Part shown: piece after piece, positions 24,657-34,061 of the stretch
Position numbering within the stretch: the stretch's first letter is position 1
Layout of the letters: each line of letters opens with the position of its first letter
Source of the DNA: Aedoeadaptatus ivorii
Lineage (GTDB): Bacteria > Bacillota > Clostridia > Tissierellales > Peptoniphilaceae
Assembly: GCF_030815095.1 (NCBI RefSeq)
Contig: NZ_JAUSWF010000001.1
Location: 248,001-312,000, forward strand
Direction: 5' to 3'
Length of the DNA: 64,000 nt
Program-made: the position numbers and the translations under genes
Notes under the pieces: generated by a model
Told to the model about the DNA's origin: nothing
The model's database searches: none
Seen by the model: the letters and a program-made list of their open reading frames with translations, nothing else

Positions 24657-27207
24657 GTCTTGCCTCCTCCTGCAGTTCCCGTAATAACAACAAGGCCTCG
24701 ATCGGGCTTGTCTCATTTATATCCAGGGCACACAACTTTTCTTCGAGCGGAGAAGGCGCCGGCGCCTCGACTTTAGAATCTGCGAGGTTTTCGATCTTCC
24801 CCGCCCCTTCTCGTACTTCCAAATGCTCGAGTACGATTCGCGCTCGCTTAATCACTTCTTCTTTGACGCCGGCGAGTTTGGCCACGTCGATGCCGAATGA
24901 ATAATTGCTCTCGCCGCGTACGATTTTGCGGAGAAAGTGAATTTCGCCGTCTCTCTCTTCCGTGGCGACGGTGACGTTTACAATGCCGTCGTGGCGCTCC
25001 GCCAATTCCGTCAACTCAAAATAATGGGTGGCAAAAAGTGTCTTTGCGCGTACGACATTCGCGATATATTCCGCAATCGACCAAGCAATGCTCAGGCCGT
25101 CATAGGTACTCGTACCCCGCCCTACCTCGTCGAAGAGAATTAGCGATCGAGCGGTCGCGAGACGAAGGATTTCCGCCACTTCGGTCATTTCCACCATAAA
25201 TGTGGACTGCCCGCGGGTCAAATTGTCCGATGCGCCGATCCTCGTAAAAATCTGATCCACGATGGGCAAATTCGCCGCATCCGCGGGGACATAGGAGCCG
25301 ATCTGCGCCAAAATCTGAATCAATGCCACTTGTCGCATATAGGTCGACTTTCCCGCCATATTCGGACCGGTGATGATCTGCAGTCTAAAACGCTCGCCGT
25401 CTAACAAGGTATCATTGGGAATATATTCCTCTTCTGCATGTACCTCCACCACCGGGTGCCTGCCGCCTTCGATGTCGATAACACCGTTTCTATTGAGTAT
25501 AGGACGAATATAATCATAGCGATCGGCCGCCGACGCAAGGGAACAGACGGCATCCAAAGCCGCCAAAGACGCAGAGAGCGATTGGATATCTTGCAGCCGA
25601 CTTGTGATTTCTTCCCGTATTCTTTCTAAAATCTCGTATTGGCGATCCAAAGCCGATTCTTTGGCGTGTAGAATTTCTTCTTCCTTTTCTTTGAGCGCTT
25701 CTGTAAAAAATCGCTCGGAGCCCACCAAGGTCTGCTTTCGGACAAAATAATCCGGCACGCGTTCGATATTGGATTTTGAAACTTCGAAAAAATAACCTAA
25801 TATTTTATTGTATTTGATCCGCAGATTTTTGATGTCCGTCTTTTCCCGCTCGAGAGATTCCAGCTCCAATATCCAATTCTTTCCGCCTTCCGATAGCCCA
25901 TAGAGTCGATCGAGTTCGGCATCGAAACCCTCTCGAATGTATCTCTGTTCGCGATAAGCGACCGGCGGATCGTCGGTAAAGACCGCTTTCCATGCCTCTC
26001 CCCGCGCGAGCAATTCGTCTTCGGGCGAAAAACTCTGTATCAAACTCTCAATGCCGGAGTCAGTGATCGCCGCTTTGATGGCCTTCGCCCCCCGCAAACT
26101 GTCTGCTAGATGAATGATTTGCTTCGGCGTAATGCTTCCCTTGGAAATCGAAAGGGACAAGCGATCGATGTCGTAAATCGTCTTCAAGCTGCGGACGATA
26201 TCGTCGAATAGGATGCGATTTTCGTGTAAGGCGGTAATGCGGTCGTATCGTTCCTCCAATGCCTGCGTGTCCATAATGGGATGAAGAATTTGGTCTTTTA
26301 GGCTGCGGCTTCCCATTTTTGTTGCCGTAAAGTCCAATACGTCGTAGAGGGAATACTCTTTTGTGGCATTAAAACTATTCTCTACCAACTCCAGATTGCG
26401 GATTGTCGTCTCCGACAGATCCATAATGCTACGCTTTTTTGTCTCTTTTCGGCAGTAGAGGTGATCTTGCCGATGCAGTTGCGTCCGTTCCAAAAAGTCT
26501 AAGAGCAAGATCAATGCGCCGTCGCTTTGGGAACATGACTTTAATAGCTGGGGATAGTCTTCTGCAATCTGCGGATTCTTTACATGCCACGGCCGCAAGA
26601 GATCTACGTCGTAGCGTTTCGCCATATCCGCGAGCGACCGATTGTGATCCATGGCATCGTCGGTCAAAATCTCCACCGGACGATAGACGGCGATCTGCTT
26701 TTCCAAGAAACTGTCCACGTCGCGGCTGTCCCACACCACGCCGGATTCAGACACACATTCGCCAGAAGCATAGTCACAGTGGATCATTTGCAGAAACGCG
26801 CCCTTTTTGCAGATCACGCTCAGATGGCGCGCGCCGACATCGCCTTCTCCTACAAAAGTCCCGGGGGAGACGATTCGCGTCACTTCTCGCTTTACGAGTC
26901 CCTTTGCCTCTTTCGGATCTTCCACCTGGTCGCAAATGCTCACGGTGTAGCCGCGCTTTACCAATCGCTTGATGTATTGGTCCGCCACCTTATAGGGGAC
27001 GCCGCACATGGGAATTTTTTCGTCGAGTCCGCCGCTTTTTTTGGTCAGCGTCAGGTCCAATAGTGATGATACGACGATCGCATCTTGAAAAAAGAGCTCG
27101 TAAAAATCGCCCAGACGATAAAATAGAAAGGCCTCGGGATTTTCATTTTTCGTATCGACATAATGACGCATGGCAGGCGTCAATCTGTCCAAATCACTTT
27201 GCTTCAT
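24649..27207 (-). CDS. mutS: DNA mismatch repair protein MutS
   Basis: 852 residues, typical MutS1 length. The mismatch-reading Phe-x-Glu occurs in RLGDFYELFFQDA near residue 35; the ATPase has Walker A GPNMAGKSTYMRQ, the ARIGASDNL-like block, Walker B SLILFDEVGRGTSTYDG and ATHYFELTEL. The C-terminal tail is short. It starts 14 bases inside miaB's 3' end and is followed by mutL, giving the run miaB-mutS-mutL-miaA common in Clostridia. Confidence 0.97.
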   Translation of the reverse strand: MKQSDLDRLTPAMRHYVDTKNENPEAFLFYRLGDFYELFFQDAIVVSSLLDLTLTKKSGGLDEKIPMCGVPYKVADQYIKRLVKRGYTVSICDQVEDPKEAKGLVKREVTRIVSPGTFVGEGDVGARHLSVICKKGAFLQMIHCDYASGECVSESGVVWDSRDVDSFLEKQIAVYRPVEILTDDAMDHNRSLADMAKRYDVDLLRPWHVKNPQIAEDYPQLLKSCSQSDGALILLLDFLERTQLHRQDHLYCRKETKKRSIMDLSETTIRNLELVENSFNATKEYSLYDVLDFTATKMGSRSLKDQILHPIMDTQALEERYDRITALHENRILFDDIVRSLKTIYDIDRLSLSISKGSITPKQIIHLADSLRGAKAIKAAITDSGIESLIQSFSPEDELLARGEAWKAVFTDDPPVAYREQRYIREGFDAELDRLYGLSEGGKNWILELESLEREKTDIKNLRIKYNKILGYFFEVSKSNIERVPDYFVRKQTLVGSERFFTEALKEKEEEILHAKESALDRQYEILERIREEITSRLQDIQSLSASLAALDAVCSLASAADRYDYIRPILNRNGVIDIEGGRHPVVEVHAEEEYIPNDTLLDGERFRLQIITGPNMAGKSTYMRQVALIQILAQIGSYVPADAANLPIVDQIFTRIGASDNLTRGQSTFMVEMTEVAEILRLATARSLILFDEVGRGTSTYDGLSIAWSIAEYIANVVRAKTLFATHYFELTELAERHDGIVNVTVATEERDGEIHFLRKIVRGESNYSFGIDVAKLAGVKEEVIKRARIVLEHLEVREGAGKIENLADSKVEAPAPSPLEEKLCALDINETSPIEALLLLRELQEEARRA

Positions 27208-28570
27208 CTAGAATCTCTCCCTCCAAAGAGAAGGTGTTGCCGCCGGTGATGCGAACCGGTACGATCTTTCCGATATATTTCTCGTCGTAGGGCACGTGGA
27301 CCAGTTTAAAGCCGGAGGTTCTGCCGCTCATCTTGCTGTCGTCGTTTTTGCTGCGGGAAGCAAAGAGAACATCTTGTGTGCTCCCCACTAAGTCGAGATA
27401 TTTTTTGCGCTGAATCGTATATACGGTATTGAGCAGACGCTGAAAGCGCTCGTCTTTTACCGATTTGGGCACTTGCTCTTCCATCCTATCGGCCTTCGTG
27501 CCTTCGCGCCGAGAATACAAAAAGGTAAAGGCATTGTCGAAGCCCACCCGCTCGACGAGGTCCAGCGTATCGGCAAAGTCCTCTTCCGTCTCCCCGGGAA
27601 AACCGACCATAATATCGGTAGAAAGGGCGATATCCGGCCGCACCGAGCGGATCTTGTCGACCAATGTGAAATAATCTTCTCGCGTATAGTGGCGATTCAT
27701 CGCGCGCAATACGCGATTCGATCCCGCCTGTACCGGAAGATGCAGATAGTTCGCGAGCTTCGGCAGATCGCGAAAACATTCGATCAATTCGTCGGACATA
27801 TCCTTGGGATGCGAAGTGGTAAAATGGATCCGCTCGATCCCCTCGATTTCTGAGACCGCACGCAATAGGGCGGAAAAACTCGTCTTTTCGGGGAGATTTT
27901 TTCCGTAGGAATTCACATTTTGTCCCAAAAGCGTGACTTCGTTTACGCCGTCGGCGACCAATGCGCGGATCTCTTCCAAAATGTCTTCCGGCGTCCGGCT
28001 GATCTCTCTGCCGCGCGTATAAGGCACAATGCAATAGGTACAGAAGTTATTGCAGCCGAATATAATATTCACATACGCGGAATTGGAGGCGCTGCCGGCA
28101 TAAATGCGATTGTCGAAGTTCGTGTAGTTGTCTTCGATTTCGACGACGGTGGCGTCTTTATGGTCGTTTTCCAGAATCAACTGCGGCAGGCGGTAGATAT
28201 TGTTGGTTCCGAATACCATGTCCACGTGGTCGAAGGTTTCGAGCAGCGCATCGCGGGATTCCTTTCGCTGCATCATGCAACCGCAGACGGCGACCTTCAG
28301 CTTCTTATTCTTCTTTTTAATATGCTTTAGTTTTCCGATATGTCCGATTACTTTGTCCTCTGCGCTATGGCGCACCGAGCAGGTATTGATTACGGACAGA
28401 TCGGCATCTTCTTCGCGATCGGCTTTTTTGTAGCCCATCTCTTCCAAAAGGGTGATGATTTTTTCGGAATCGTGTTCGTTCATTTGGCAGCCGTGGGTCG
28501 TCACCATATAGGTTTCGCCGCCATGGGTTTCGCGAACGCGTAGGATCATTTCATGCAGTTGATCGGTCAT
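27194..28570 (-). CDS. miaB: tRNA-2-methylthio-N6-dimethylallyladenosine synthase MiaB
   Basis: 458 residues. The UPF0004 domain (MVTTHGCQMNEHDSEK, VINTCSVRHSAEDK, CGCMMQRKES) gives three cysteines for the auxiliary cluster; the radical-SAM motif is FGCNNFCTYCIVPYTRG; a C-terminal TRAM domain follows. It methylthiolates i6A37 after MiaA has acted. The QMNEHDSE and CIVPYTRGREISR text separates it from RimO. It is the first gene of the leftward miaB-mutS-mutL-miaA-ynbB-like unit; a TATAAT box lies 30 bases upstream. Confidence 0.95.
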   Translation of the reverse strand: MTDQLHEMILRVRETHGGETYMVTTHGCQMNEHDSEKIITLLEEMGYKKADREEDADLSVINTCSVRHSAEDKVIGHIGKLKHIKKKNKKLKVAVCGCMMQRKESRDALLETFDHVDMVFGTNNIYRLPQLILENDHKDATVVEIEDNYTNFDNRIYAGSASNSAYVNIIFGCNNFCTYCIVPYTRGREISRTPEDILEEIRALVADGVNEVTLLGQNVNSYGKNLPEKTSFSALLRAVSEIEGIERIHFTTSHPKDMSDELIECFRDLPKLANYLHLPVQAGSNRVLRAMNRHYTREDYFTLVDKIRSVRPDIALSTDIMVGFPGETEEDFADTLDLVERVGFDNAFTFLYSRREGTKADRMEEQVPKSVKDERFQRLLNTVYTIQRKKYLDLVGSTQDVLFASRSKNDDSKMSGRTSGFKLVHVPYDEKYIGKIVPVRITGGNTFSLEGEILDEAK

Positions 28571-28599
28571 ACTTACTCCTTTATATATTGATACTGCCT

Positions 28600-28605
28600 A
28601 TTATA
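28600..28605 (-). promoter_or_regulatory. Candidate -10 box for the miaB-mutSL operon
   Basis: On the minus strand TATAAT at 28605-28600, within GTGCTATAATAGG, 30 bases before the miaB ATG. The -35 position 17 bases upstream (28628-28623, CGAGAG) is poor, so strength is uncertain. It lies after the rubrerythrin terminator, as expected for a separate unit. Confidence 0.45.
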
Positions 28606-28633
28606 GCACAGAGATCTCTACGCTCTCGGCAAT

Positions 28634-28659
28634 AAAAAAGACATCCGAAGATGTCTTTT
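28634..28659 (-). terminator. Terminator after rubrerythrin
   Basis: Stem AAAAGACATC / GATGTCTTTT around a four-base loop, followed on the minus strand by further Ts. It begins about 14 bases beyond the rubrerythrin stop and separates it from miaB. Confidence 0.88.
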
Positions 28660-28672
28660 GCAAATTCTATTC

Positions 28673-29218
28673 TTAGTATGCCACAAACGCCTTTGCCTTG
28701 GTATGGCAGATGGGGCAATCTTCTTCGTCGGCATCGAAGGTAATGTAACCGCATACCGGACAGAGCAGAATGGACTCGGCGTCGAGGTCGTTTCCTGCGT
28801 CAACGGCTTTTTTCGCTTCTTCGTAGCGTTCTGCGTGGATCTTTTCCGCTGCAACGGCATATTCCATCGCTTCGATGGCTTCGGTTTCTCCTTGCATCTT
28901 TGCCACTTCGATATAAGCGGGATACATTTCGGTAAATTCGAAGGTTTCTCCGTCGATGCCCTTTTGGAGGTTTTCGGAAGTGTTGCCGATTCCGAAGCCT
29001 GCCATACTGATTACGGGGAAGTCGCCATGTACGTCTCTGAGTGCTTTGAAGTGCAAGGTAGCGTGGATGGTTTCCGCATCACTCGTGCAGAGGAACAATC
29101 TTTCTACATTGGGGAATCCTTCTTTTTTTGCGGTTTTCGCCCAAATGCCATAGCGCATATGTGCTTGACTTTCGCCGCCGAAAGCACTTCTTAAATTATC
29201 TTGAGTCATTGCGTGCAT
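28673..29218 (-). CDS. Rubrerythrin
   Basis: 181 residues. The diiron ferritin-like domain shows ESQAHMRY, SDAETIHA, EFTEMYPAY and AAEKIHAERYEEA, giving the expected Glu/His ligands. A C-terminal rubredoxin-like domain has CPVCGY...CPICH with 12 residues between pairs. Rubrerythrin reduces peroxide in anaerobes, usually with electrons from NADH via rubredoxin-type carriers. The ATG follows AAGGAGG with a 7-base gap. It has its own near-consensus promoter and terminator, so it is a single-gene unit inserted after prfA. Confidence 0.95.
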   Translation of the reverse strand: MHAMTQDNLRSAFGGESQAHMRYGIWAKTAKKEGFPNVERLFLCTSDAETIHATLHFKALRDVHGDFPVISMAGFGIGNTSENLQKGIDGETFEFTEMYPAYIEVAKMQGETEAIEAMEYAVAAEKIHAERYEEAKKAVDAGNDLDAESILLCPVCGYITFDADEEDCPICHTKAKAFVAY

Positions 29219-29259
29219 ACATATCCTCCTTATAATCCGTGTTGTTTAGGTACACTTAA

Positions 29260-29288
29260 ATTATAAACCATAAGCGAATTTACATCAA
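29260..29288 (-). promoter_or_regulatory. Rubrerythrin promoter
   Basis: Minus strand TTGATG (29288-29283), 17-base spacer, TATAAT (29265-29260). The leader is about 35 nt. No obvious operator palindrome is seen over the -10, so any peroxide or redox control is not visible. Confidence 0.75.
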
Positions 29289-29304
29289 GATTATAAAAAT
29301 TGTC

Positions 29305-30381
29305 TTACAGGCGTTCCTGTACCCCTTCGATCTTCGCCGCCTGATCCGCCGCCGTCAATGCGTCGATTACATCGTCCAGATCTCCGTTGTTGATCTCTTC
29401 GATGCGGTGGCTGGTATAGTTGATGCGGTGGTCCGTTACCCGTCCTTGGGGATAGTTGTAGGTGCGAATGCGTTCCGACCGATCGCCGGAACCGATCTGC
29501 GATTTCTTTTCCTTACTGACCGCATCGGTTTGCCGTTGCAGTTCCATATCGTAGAGTTTCGCCTTCAAAATTTTGAGCGCTTTGTCTTTATTTTTCAGCT
29601 GGCTCTTTTCATCTTGACAGCTGACCACGATGCCCGTAGGAATGTGCGTCATGCGCACGGCGGAGTCGGTGGTGTTTACCGATTGGCCGCCGTTTCCCGA
29701 AGAGCGGAATACGTCGACGCGTACGTCGTTCATGTCGATGTCCACTTCCACATCGTCGATCTCCGGCATGACCACGACGGTCGCCGTAGAGGTATGAATC
29801 CGCCCGGAGGATTCGGTCTCGGGCACACGTTGCACGCGGTGTACGCCGGATTCATATTTTAAGCGGGAAAAAGCGCCTTTCCCCTGAATCAATAAGATCG
29901 CTTCCTTATAGCCGCCGATGCCGATCTCATTGGAAGAAAGGAGTTCGCTCTTCCAATGTTTGGCATCGGCATAGTGAATATACTGACGCAAGAGAACCCC
30001 GGCAAAAAGAGCGGCTTCGTCGCCGCCGGCGCCGCCGCGTATTTCGACGATTACGTTTTTGTCGTCGTTTTCGTCCTTGGGGATCAGAAGGAGTTTCAAC
30101 TCTTCTTCAAGTCGCAAGAGCTTTTCTTCCCCCTCTTTTACTTCTTCTTTGACGAGCTCTCGCATATCTTCGTCGATCTTTTCTTCAAAGAGCCCTTTGT
30201 TTTCCGCAAGCTCTTCGTCGACGGTCTTGTATTCTCTATATTTATTTACGATCGGCTCGATATCCGCATGTTCAATGGCGGTCTTTTGCAAAAGCTTACT
30301 GTTCCCTTGCACTTCCGGGTCCATCATCATTTCGGTCAATTCGCGATACCGATCCTCATATACCGATAAATTCTCAAACAT
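29305..30381 (-). CDS. prfA: Peptide chain release factor 1
   Basis: 358 residues. It ends translation at UAA and UAG. The GGQ peptidyl-tRNA hydrolysis loop is in RSSGNGGQSVNTTDSAV near residue 231, the codon-reading part is around the ESGVHRVQRVPETESSGRIHTS region, and the tail is typical of RF1. prmC, which methylates the GGQ glutamine, lies directly upstream and overlaps by 8 bases, a widely conserved pair. Confidence 0.97.
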   Translation of the reverse strand: MFENLSVYEDRYRELTEMMMDPEVQGNSKLLQKTAIEHADIEPIVNKYREYKTVDEELAENKGLFEEKIDEDMRELVKEEVKEGEEKLLRLEEELKLLLIPKDENDDKNVIVEIRGGAGGDEAALFAGVLLRQYIHYADAKHWKSELLSSNEIGIGGYKEAILLIQGKGAFSRLKYESGVHRVQRVPETESSGRIHTSTATVVVMPEIDDVEVDIDMNDVRVDVFRSSGNGGQSVNTTDSAVRMTHIPTGIVVSCQDEKSQLKNKDKALKILKAKLYDMELQRQTDAVSKEKKSQIGSGDRSERIRTYNYPQGRVTDHRINYTSHRIEEINNGDLDDVIDALTAADQAAKIEGVQERL

Positions 30382-31207
30382 CTTTTTTCCTCCCGACGAT
30401 TACGCGGTCATGTCCGCCATAATCTTTTTTGCCGTAAATATCTTCGAAGCCCGCCGCGGACATCAACCCGCTGACGGCATCGTATTGATCATAGCCGATT
30501 TCGAATACCAAATATCCCCCGGCGTACAAATACGCCGGCGCCTCCATGGCGATCTTTTGATGAAAATCGAGCCCGTCTACGCCTCCATAAAGCGCGCCGT
30601 GGGGCTCATAGTCGTATACGCCCGCATCCAGCGCCTTCATATCTTCGGCGGAGATATACGGCGGATTCGAATAGATCAGCGCATAGCGCCCCTCAATTCG
30701 GTCGAAGAGATCGCTCTGTAAAAACCGTAGATTTGTGGCATCGTGCTTTTCTCGATTGATTTTCGCCACGCGCAGCGCTTCATGCGAGATATCCGTCGCC
30801 GTTATCTCCGATCCCGGAAACAATTTGGCGAGGGTTACCGCCACGCAGCCGGAGCCGGTTCCGATCTCTAAGATCGCGTCTTTATCTTTCGCCACTTCCA
30901 AAATCGCTTCCACGCTCCGCTCCGTATCGAATCGGGGAATCAGGACGTTTTCGTCGACATAAAATTCGCGACCGTAAAAATACGCACTCTGAAAAATATA
31001 ATCGATGGGAACGCCCGCCGCATACGCCGAGAGAACTTTTCGAAGACGAAATACTTCCTCTTCCGAAAGTTCCCGTTCGGGCTCGAGCAAAATTTCCTTT
31101 TTCCCGATCCCCAAGGCACGGTCAAAGAGCGCATAAACGCGGTGGCGCACTTCTTGCGCATCTCCGACGACGCAGAGCGCTTCTTTCAGGGCGCAGCTCA
31201 ATTCCAT
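30374..31207 (-). CDS. prmC: Peptide chain release factor N5-glutamine methyltransferase PrmC
   Basis: 277 residues. SAM-binding motif LEIGTGSGCVAVTLA near residue 115 and the catalytic NPPY in IYSNPPYISAEDM. It methylates the GGQ glutamine of release factors, and the substrate gene prfA is immediately downstream. A helical N-terminal domain (about 1-85) recognises the factor. The ATG overlaps the DUF1385 stop by 10 bases, so rpmE-DUF1385-prmC-prfA form a run. Confidence 0.94.
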   Translation of the reverse strand: MELSCALKEALCVVGDAQEVRHRVYALFDRALGIGKKEILLEPERELSEEEVFRLRKVLSAYAAGVPIDYIFQSAYFYGREFYVDENVLIPRFDTERSVEAILEVAKDKDAILEIGTGSGCVAVTLAKLFPGSEITATDISHEALRVAKINREKHDATNLRFLQSDLFDRIEGRYALIYSNPPYISAEDMKALDAGVYDYEPHGALYGGVDGLDFHQKIAMEAPAYLYAGGYLVFEIGYDQYDAVSGLMSAAGFEDIYGKKDYGGHDRVIVGRKKDV

Positions 31208-32118
31208 AAATCGCTCTCTCCCGCTTCCGGAAGAACCGCTTTCAGAGAAGCGATTCCCACGGCGATCTGCTCTTCATCGGGTTCGCGCACGGTAAAGTGT
31301 TTTTGAATGGCGAGCCCGGGATAGCGAAGAAGTTTCGTCAGGGCATTGTCATATTTTCCCACCAGGCGATTGACTTCGTATCCGATCCCCGCGATCAGCG
31401 GGAATGCGAGAATTCTGGAGAAAATACGTCCGAGCAAAGTCGGCCAACCGAAAAAGGAAAGCACGAATATAGAAAGAAGCACCACCATAAAGAGAAAGCT
31501 CGTACCGCAACGGGGATGGAGGCGAGAATACTTTTTGACTTCTTCTACTTCCAGCGGCGCGCCGGCCTCGTAGCAGGCGATCGATTTGTGTTCCGCACCG
31601 TGATAAGCGAAGACCCGCGCAATGTCTTTCTGGCGAGAGACCAATGCCAGATACAAAAAAAAGACGAACAAGCGGAATATGCCTTCCACCAGATTCAAAA
31701 GAAACACGCTTTCGATCCGGCTTTCAAAAAATGTCGCCATAAGGTTGGGGAGAATCATAAAAAACAGTACGGCGAGCAAAAACGATACACCGACGGTAAA
31801 AATACTCTCCAGTGTCTTACTGTGTTTCGGTAAATGGCGCTCAAAAAAACTCTCTTCCTCTTCTTCTTCCCAAAAGGAAGCGGCGTACATCATCGCATCG
31901 ATGCCCGTTGCCATGGCTTCGACGAGCTTCACCACACCGCGCACAACGGGCAGATTTAAAAACCGATAGCGATCCAAGACGCTGTTGTTTTCATCGACGC
32001 GCAGGGCGATTTCGCCGTTCGGCTCCCGTACCGCATAGGCCGTTTTGGAAGGCCCCTTCATCATAACCCCTTCGATCAGCGCCTGTCCGCCGATAGTAGT
32101 CTTAAAAGACTCTTTCAT
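31198..32118 (-). CDS. DUF1385 membrane protein (YqhQ-like)
   Basis: 306 residues. It opens IGGQALIEGVMMKGP and has YHGAEHKSIACYEAG in the middle, the two hallmarks of DUF1385. Four to five hydrophobic stretches lie between about residues 110 and 250. The conserved His/Glu/Cys cluster hints at metal binding, but the biochemical role is not known. Its place between rpmE and prmC-prfA is conserved in Clostridia. The next gene overlaps its stop. Confidence 0.9.
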   Translation of the reverse strand: MKESFKTTIGGQALIEGVMMKGPSKTAYAVREPNGEIALRVDENNSVLDRYRFLNLPVVRGVVKLVEAMATGIDAMMYAASFWEEEEEESFFERHLPKHSKTLESIFTVGVSFLLAVLFFMILPNLMATFFESRIESVFLLNLVEGIFRLFVFFLYLALVSRQKDIARVFAYHGAEHKSIACYEAGAPLEVEEVKKYSRLHPRCGTSFLFMVVLLSIFVLSFFGWPTLLGRIFSRILAFPLIAGIGYEVNRLVGKYDNALTKLLRYPGLAIQKHFTVREPDEEQIAVGIASLKAVLPEAGESDLWN

Positions 32119-32131
32119 AGAAGCTCCTTAT

Positions 32132-32161
32132 AAAAAATGGTCCGCTTGTTACGGACCATTT
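32132..32161 (-). terminator. Terminator/attenuator between rpmE and DUF1385
   Basis: Stem AAATGGTCCG / CGGACCATTT around a 7-base loop, followed on the minus strand by Ts. It lies 3 bases after the rpmE stop, so most rpmE transcripts should end here, with the prmC-prfA genes fed by read-through. Confidence 0.88.
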
Positions 32162-32163
32162 CG

Positions 32164-32361
32164 CTATCTCTTGTATTTCTTGTTGAACTTGTCGATACGT
32201 CCGCCGGTATCGGTAAACTTTTGGCGCCCGGTGAAGAAAGGATGACATTCGGAACAAATTTCCACTTTTAAATCCTCTTTTACAGAGCCCGTTTTAAAAA
32301 TATTGCCGCAAGCACAGGTGACCGTAGCTTCTTTATATTCGGGATGGATACCATTTTTCAT
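32164..32361 (-). CDS. rpmE: 50S ribosomal protein L31, zinc-binding type
   Basis: 65 residues. It has CAC-G near residue 16 and CSECHPF near residue 37, so it is the zinc-containing C+ form of L31, typical for zinc-replete growth. It ends KFNKKYKR. The RBS AAGGAGTG precedes the ATG. It has its own promoter and terminator. In B. subtilis rpmE follows fba-tal-glpX-rho; here rho is not in between. Confidence 0.95.
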   Translation of the reverse strand: MKNGIHPEYKEATVTCACGNIFKTGSVKEDLKVEICSECHPFFTGRQKFTDTGGRIDKFNKKYKR

Positions 32362-32412
32362 CTGTCCACACTCCTTTCTTTAAGATTTAATGTTCATATT
32401 ACTAACTCGAAC

Positions 32413-32441
32413 ATATTACCATATATGCGCAGAGAAGTCAA
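32413..32441 (-). promoter_or_regulatory. rpmE promoter
   Basis: Minus strand TTGACT (32441-32436), 17-base spacer, TAATAT (32418-32413). The -35 adjoins the glpX stop codon at 32444. The leader is about 45 nt. Confidence 0.7.
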
Positions 32442-32443
32442 TT

Positions 32444-33412
32444 CTACTTGGCATATTCCGGCTTGTGGCGCAGATCGTGAATGCTGTCGATAAAGCGAAT
32501 GGTCTTGGAGGGCAGGCGCAATACCATGGATTGGGTGGTTGCCTTGTTGTCTTTTTTGAAGCGCACACCCTTTAGCAAATCCCCTTCGGAGACCCCGGTG
32601 GCGGCGAAGATCACATCGTCGCCGATCACCAAATCCTCTATGGTATAGATCTTTTCCAAGTCGGAGTGAAGCTCTTGGCACCGCTTCTTTTGCGCCTCGT
32701 CGTAATGCATCAACTTTCCTTGGAAGTCGCCGCCGAGACATTTTAAGGCAGCCGCGGCGATGACGCCCTCCGGCGCGCCGCCGATTCCCATGATCATGTC
32801 GATGCCGCTCTCTTCAAAACAGGTATAGATCGCCGTTACGATGTCGCCGTCGGTGATCTTTTTGATGCGCGCACCGGTGGCGCGAATATCGCGAATCAAA
32901 TCTTCATGACGGTCCCTGTCGAGTACGGAGATCGTCATCTCTTCCGGCGACTTGCCGATGGCTTCTGCCACGCGGCGAATGTTATCTTCTACGGAATCCT
33001 CCAGGCGAATCTTTCCCTTTGCCTTGGGGCCGCAGGCGATTTTTTTCATATACACATCCGGCGCGTGCAAGAGGCAGCCCTTGGGCGCCACGGCGACGAC
33101 GGCGATGGCGTTGTTCATACCATTGGCGATGGCCGTGGTTCCGTCGATGGGATCGACGGCGATGTCTACGGCATCGTCGGTTTCTCCGCGCGTGCCGATC
33201 TCTTCGCCGATATAGAGCATGGGCGCTTCGTCGATTTCCCCTTCTCCGATCACCACGGTTCCGTTAATGTGAACGGTGTCGAACATGCGACGCATGGCAT
33301 CGACGGCCGCACCGTCGGCGGCATTTTTGTCGCCCTTGCCCAAATACTTCGCACCGCTTAGTGCGGCTGCTTCTGTGACTCTTGCTAAATTTAAACTTAA
33401 ATCTCTATCCAT
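32444..33412 (-). CDS. glpX: Fructose-1,6-bisphosphatase class II (GlpX)
   Basis: 322 residues. The metal/substrate motifs are GEGEIDEAPMLYIGEEIG and VDPIDGTTAIANGMNNA. GlpX hydrolyses fructose-1,6-bisphosphate in gluconeogenesis. It overlaps the upstream aldolase-type gene by 8 bases and lies in the order fba-tal-glpX, three enzymes acting on fructose phosphates. It ends 82 bases before rpmE. Confidence 0.95.
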   Translation of the reverse strand: MDRDLSLNLARVTEAAALSGAKYLGKGDKNAADGAAVDAMRRMFDTVHINGTVVIGEGEIDEAPMLYIGEEIGTRGETDDAVDIAVDPIDGTTAIANGMNNAIAVVAVAPKGCLLHAPDVYMKKIACGPKAKGKIRLEDSVEDNIRRVAEAIGKSPEEMTISVLDRDRHEDLIRDIRATGARIKKITDGDIVTAIYTCFEESGIDMIMGIGGAPEGVIAAAALKCLGGDFQGKLMHYDEAQKKRCQELHSDLEKIYTIEDLVIGDDVIFAATGVSEGDLLKGVRFKKDNKATTQSMVLRLPSKTIRFIDSIHDLRHKPEYAK

Positions 33413-34061
33413 TGATTCTCTTGGTCCCTTCGAAATCCTTTTGAAACTGTGCGATCCCCTTATCCGTCAAGGGATGTTTCAGCATCTGCATGAAAACCTT
33501 GTGCGGGATCGTCGCGATATGCGCCCCGGCCTTGGCGGCGCCGATAACGTGCATGGGGTGACGAATGCTCGCGGCAATGACGCGGGCGTCCAAACCGTAA
33601 AAGTCGATGATGTCGACGATGTCTTTTACCACGGCGACTCCGTCGTGGCCGATGTCGTCGAGTCTTCCCAAAAAGGGGCTGATAAAGCTCGCACCGGCGC
33701 GCGCCGCGAGCATCGCCTGATTGGCGGAGAAGATCAGCGTGCAGTTGGTGCGAATTCCCTCTTCTTCCAGTTTCGAAATCGCACTCAAACCCTCGGCGCA
33801 AAACGGGATCTTTACGACGATGTTTTCGTGAATGGCGGCGAGCTCTCTGCCTTCCTGAACCATACCTTCCCAGGATTCCGAGAGGACTTCAGCGCTGATG
33901 GGCCCGTCGACGAGAGAGGCGATCTCTTCGATGACCTCTTCAAATACCACGCCGCCCTCTTTGGCGATAAGGCTGGGATTGGTCGTGACACCGGAAAGTA
34001 TTCCCCATCGCTCAATTTCCTCGATCTCTTGGATATTGGCCGTATCGATAAAAAATTCCAT
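33405..34061 (-). CDS. Transaldolase-like / fructose-6-phosphate aldolase family (TalC/FSA)
   Basis: 218 residues, the short single-domain transaldolase subfamily. It opens MEFFIDTANIQEI, has GVTTNPSLIAKEG and the Schiff-base lysine probably in NIVVKIPFCAEGL near residue 85, and the LGRLDDIGHDG block. Firmicute members near fba act as transaldolase; sequence alone does not rule out aldolase activity. The ATG at 34061 overlaps the fba stop (TAATG); an ATG three codons earlier lies inside fba. Confidence 0.9.
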   Translation of the reverse strand: MEFFIDTANIQEIEEIERWGILSGVTTNPSLIAKEGGVVFEEVIEEIASLVDGPISAEVLSESWEGMVQEGRELAAIHENIVVKIPFCAEGLSAISKLEEEGIRTNCTLIFSANQAMLAARAGASFISPFLGRLDDIGHDGVAVVKDIVDIIDFYGLDARVIAASIRHPMHVIGAAKAGAHIATIPHKVFMQMLKHPLTDKGIAQFQKDFEGTKRING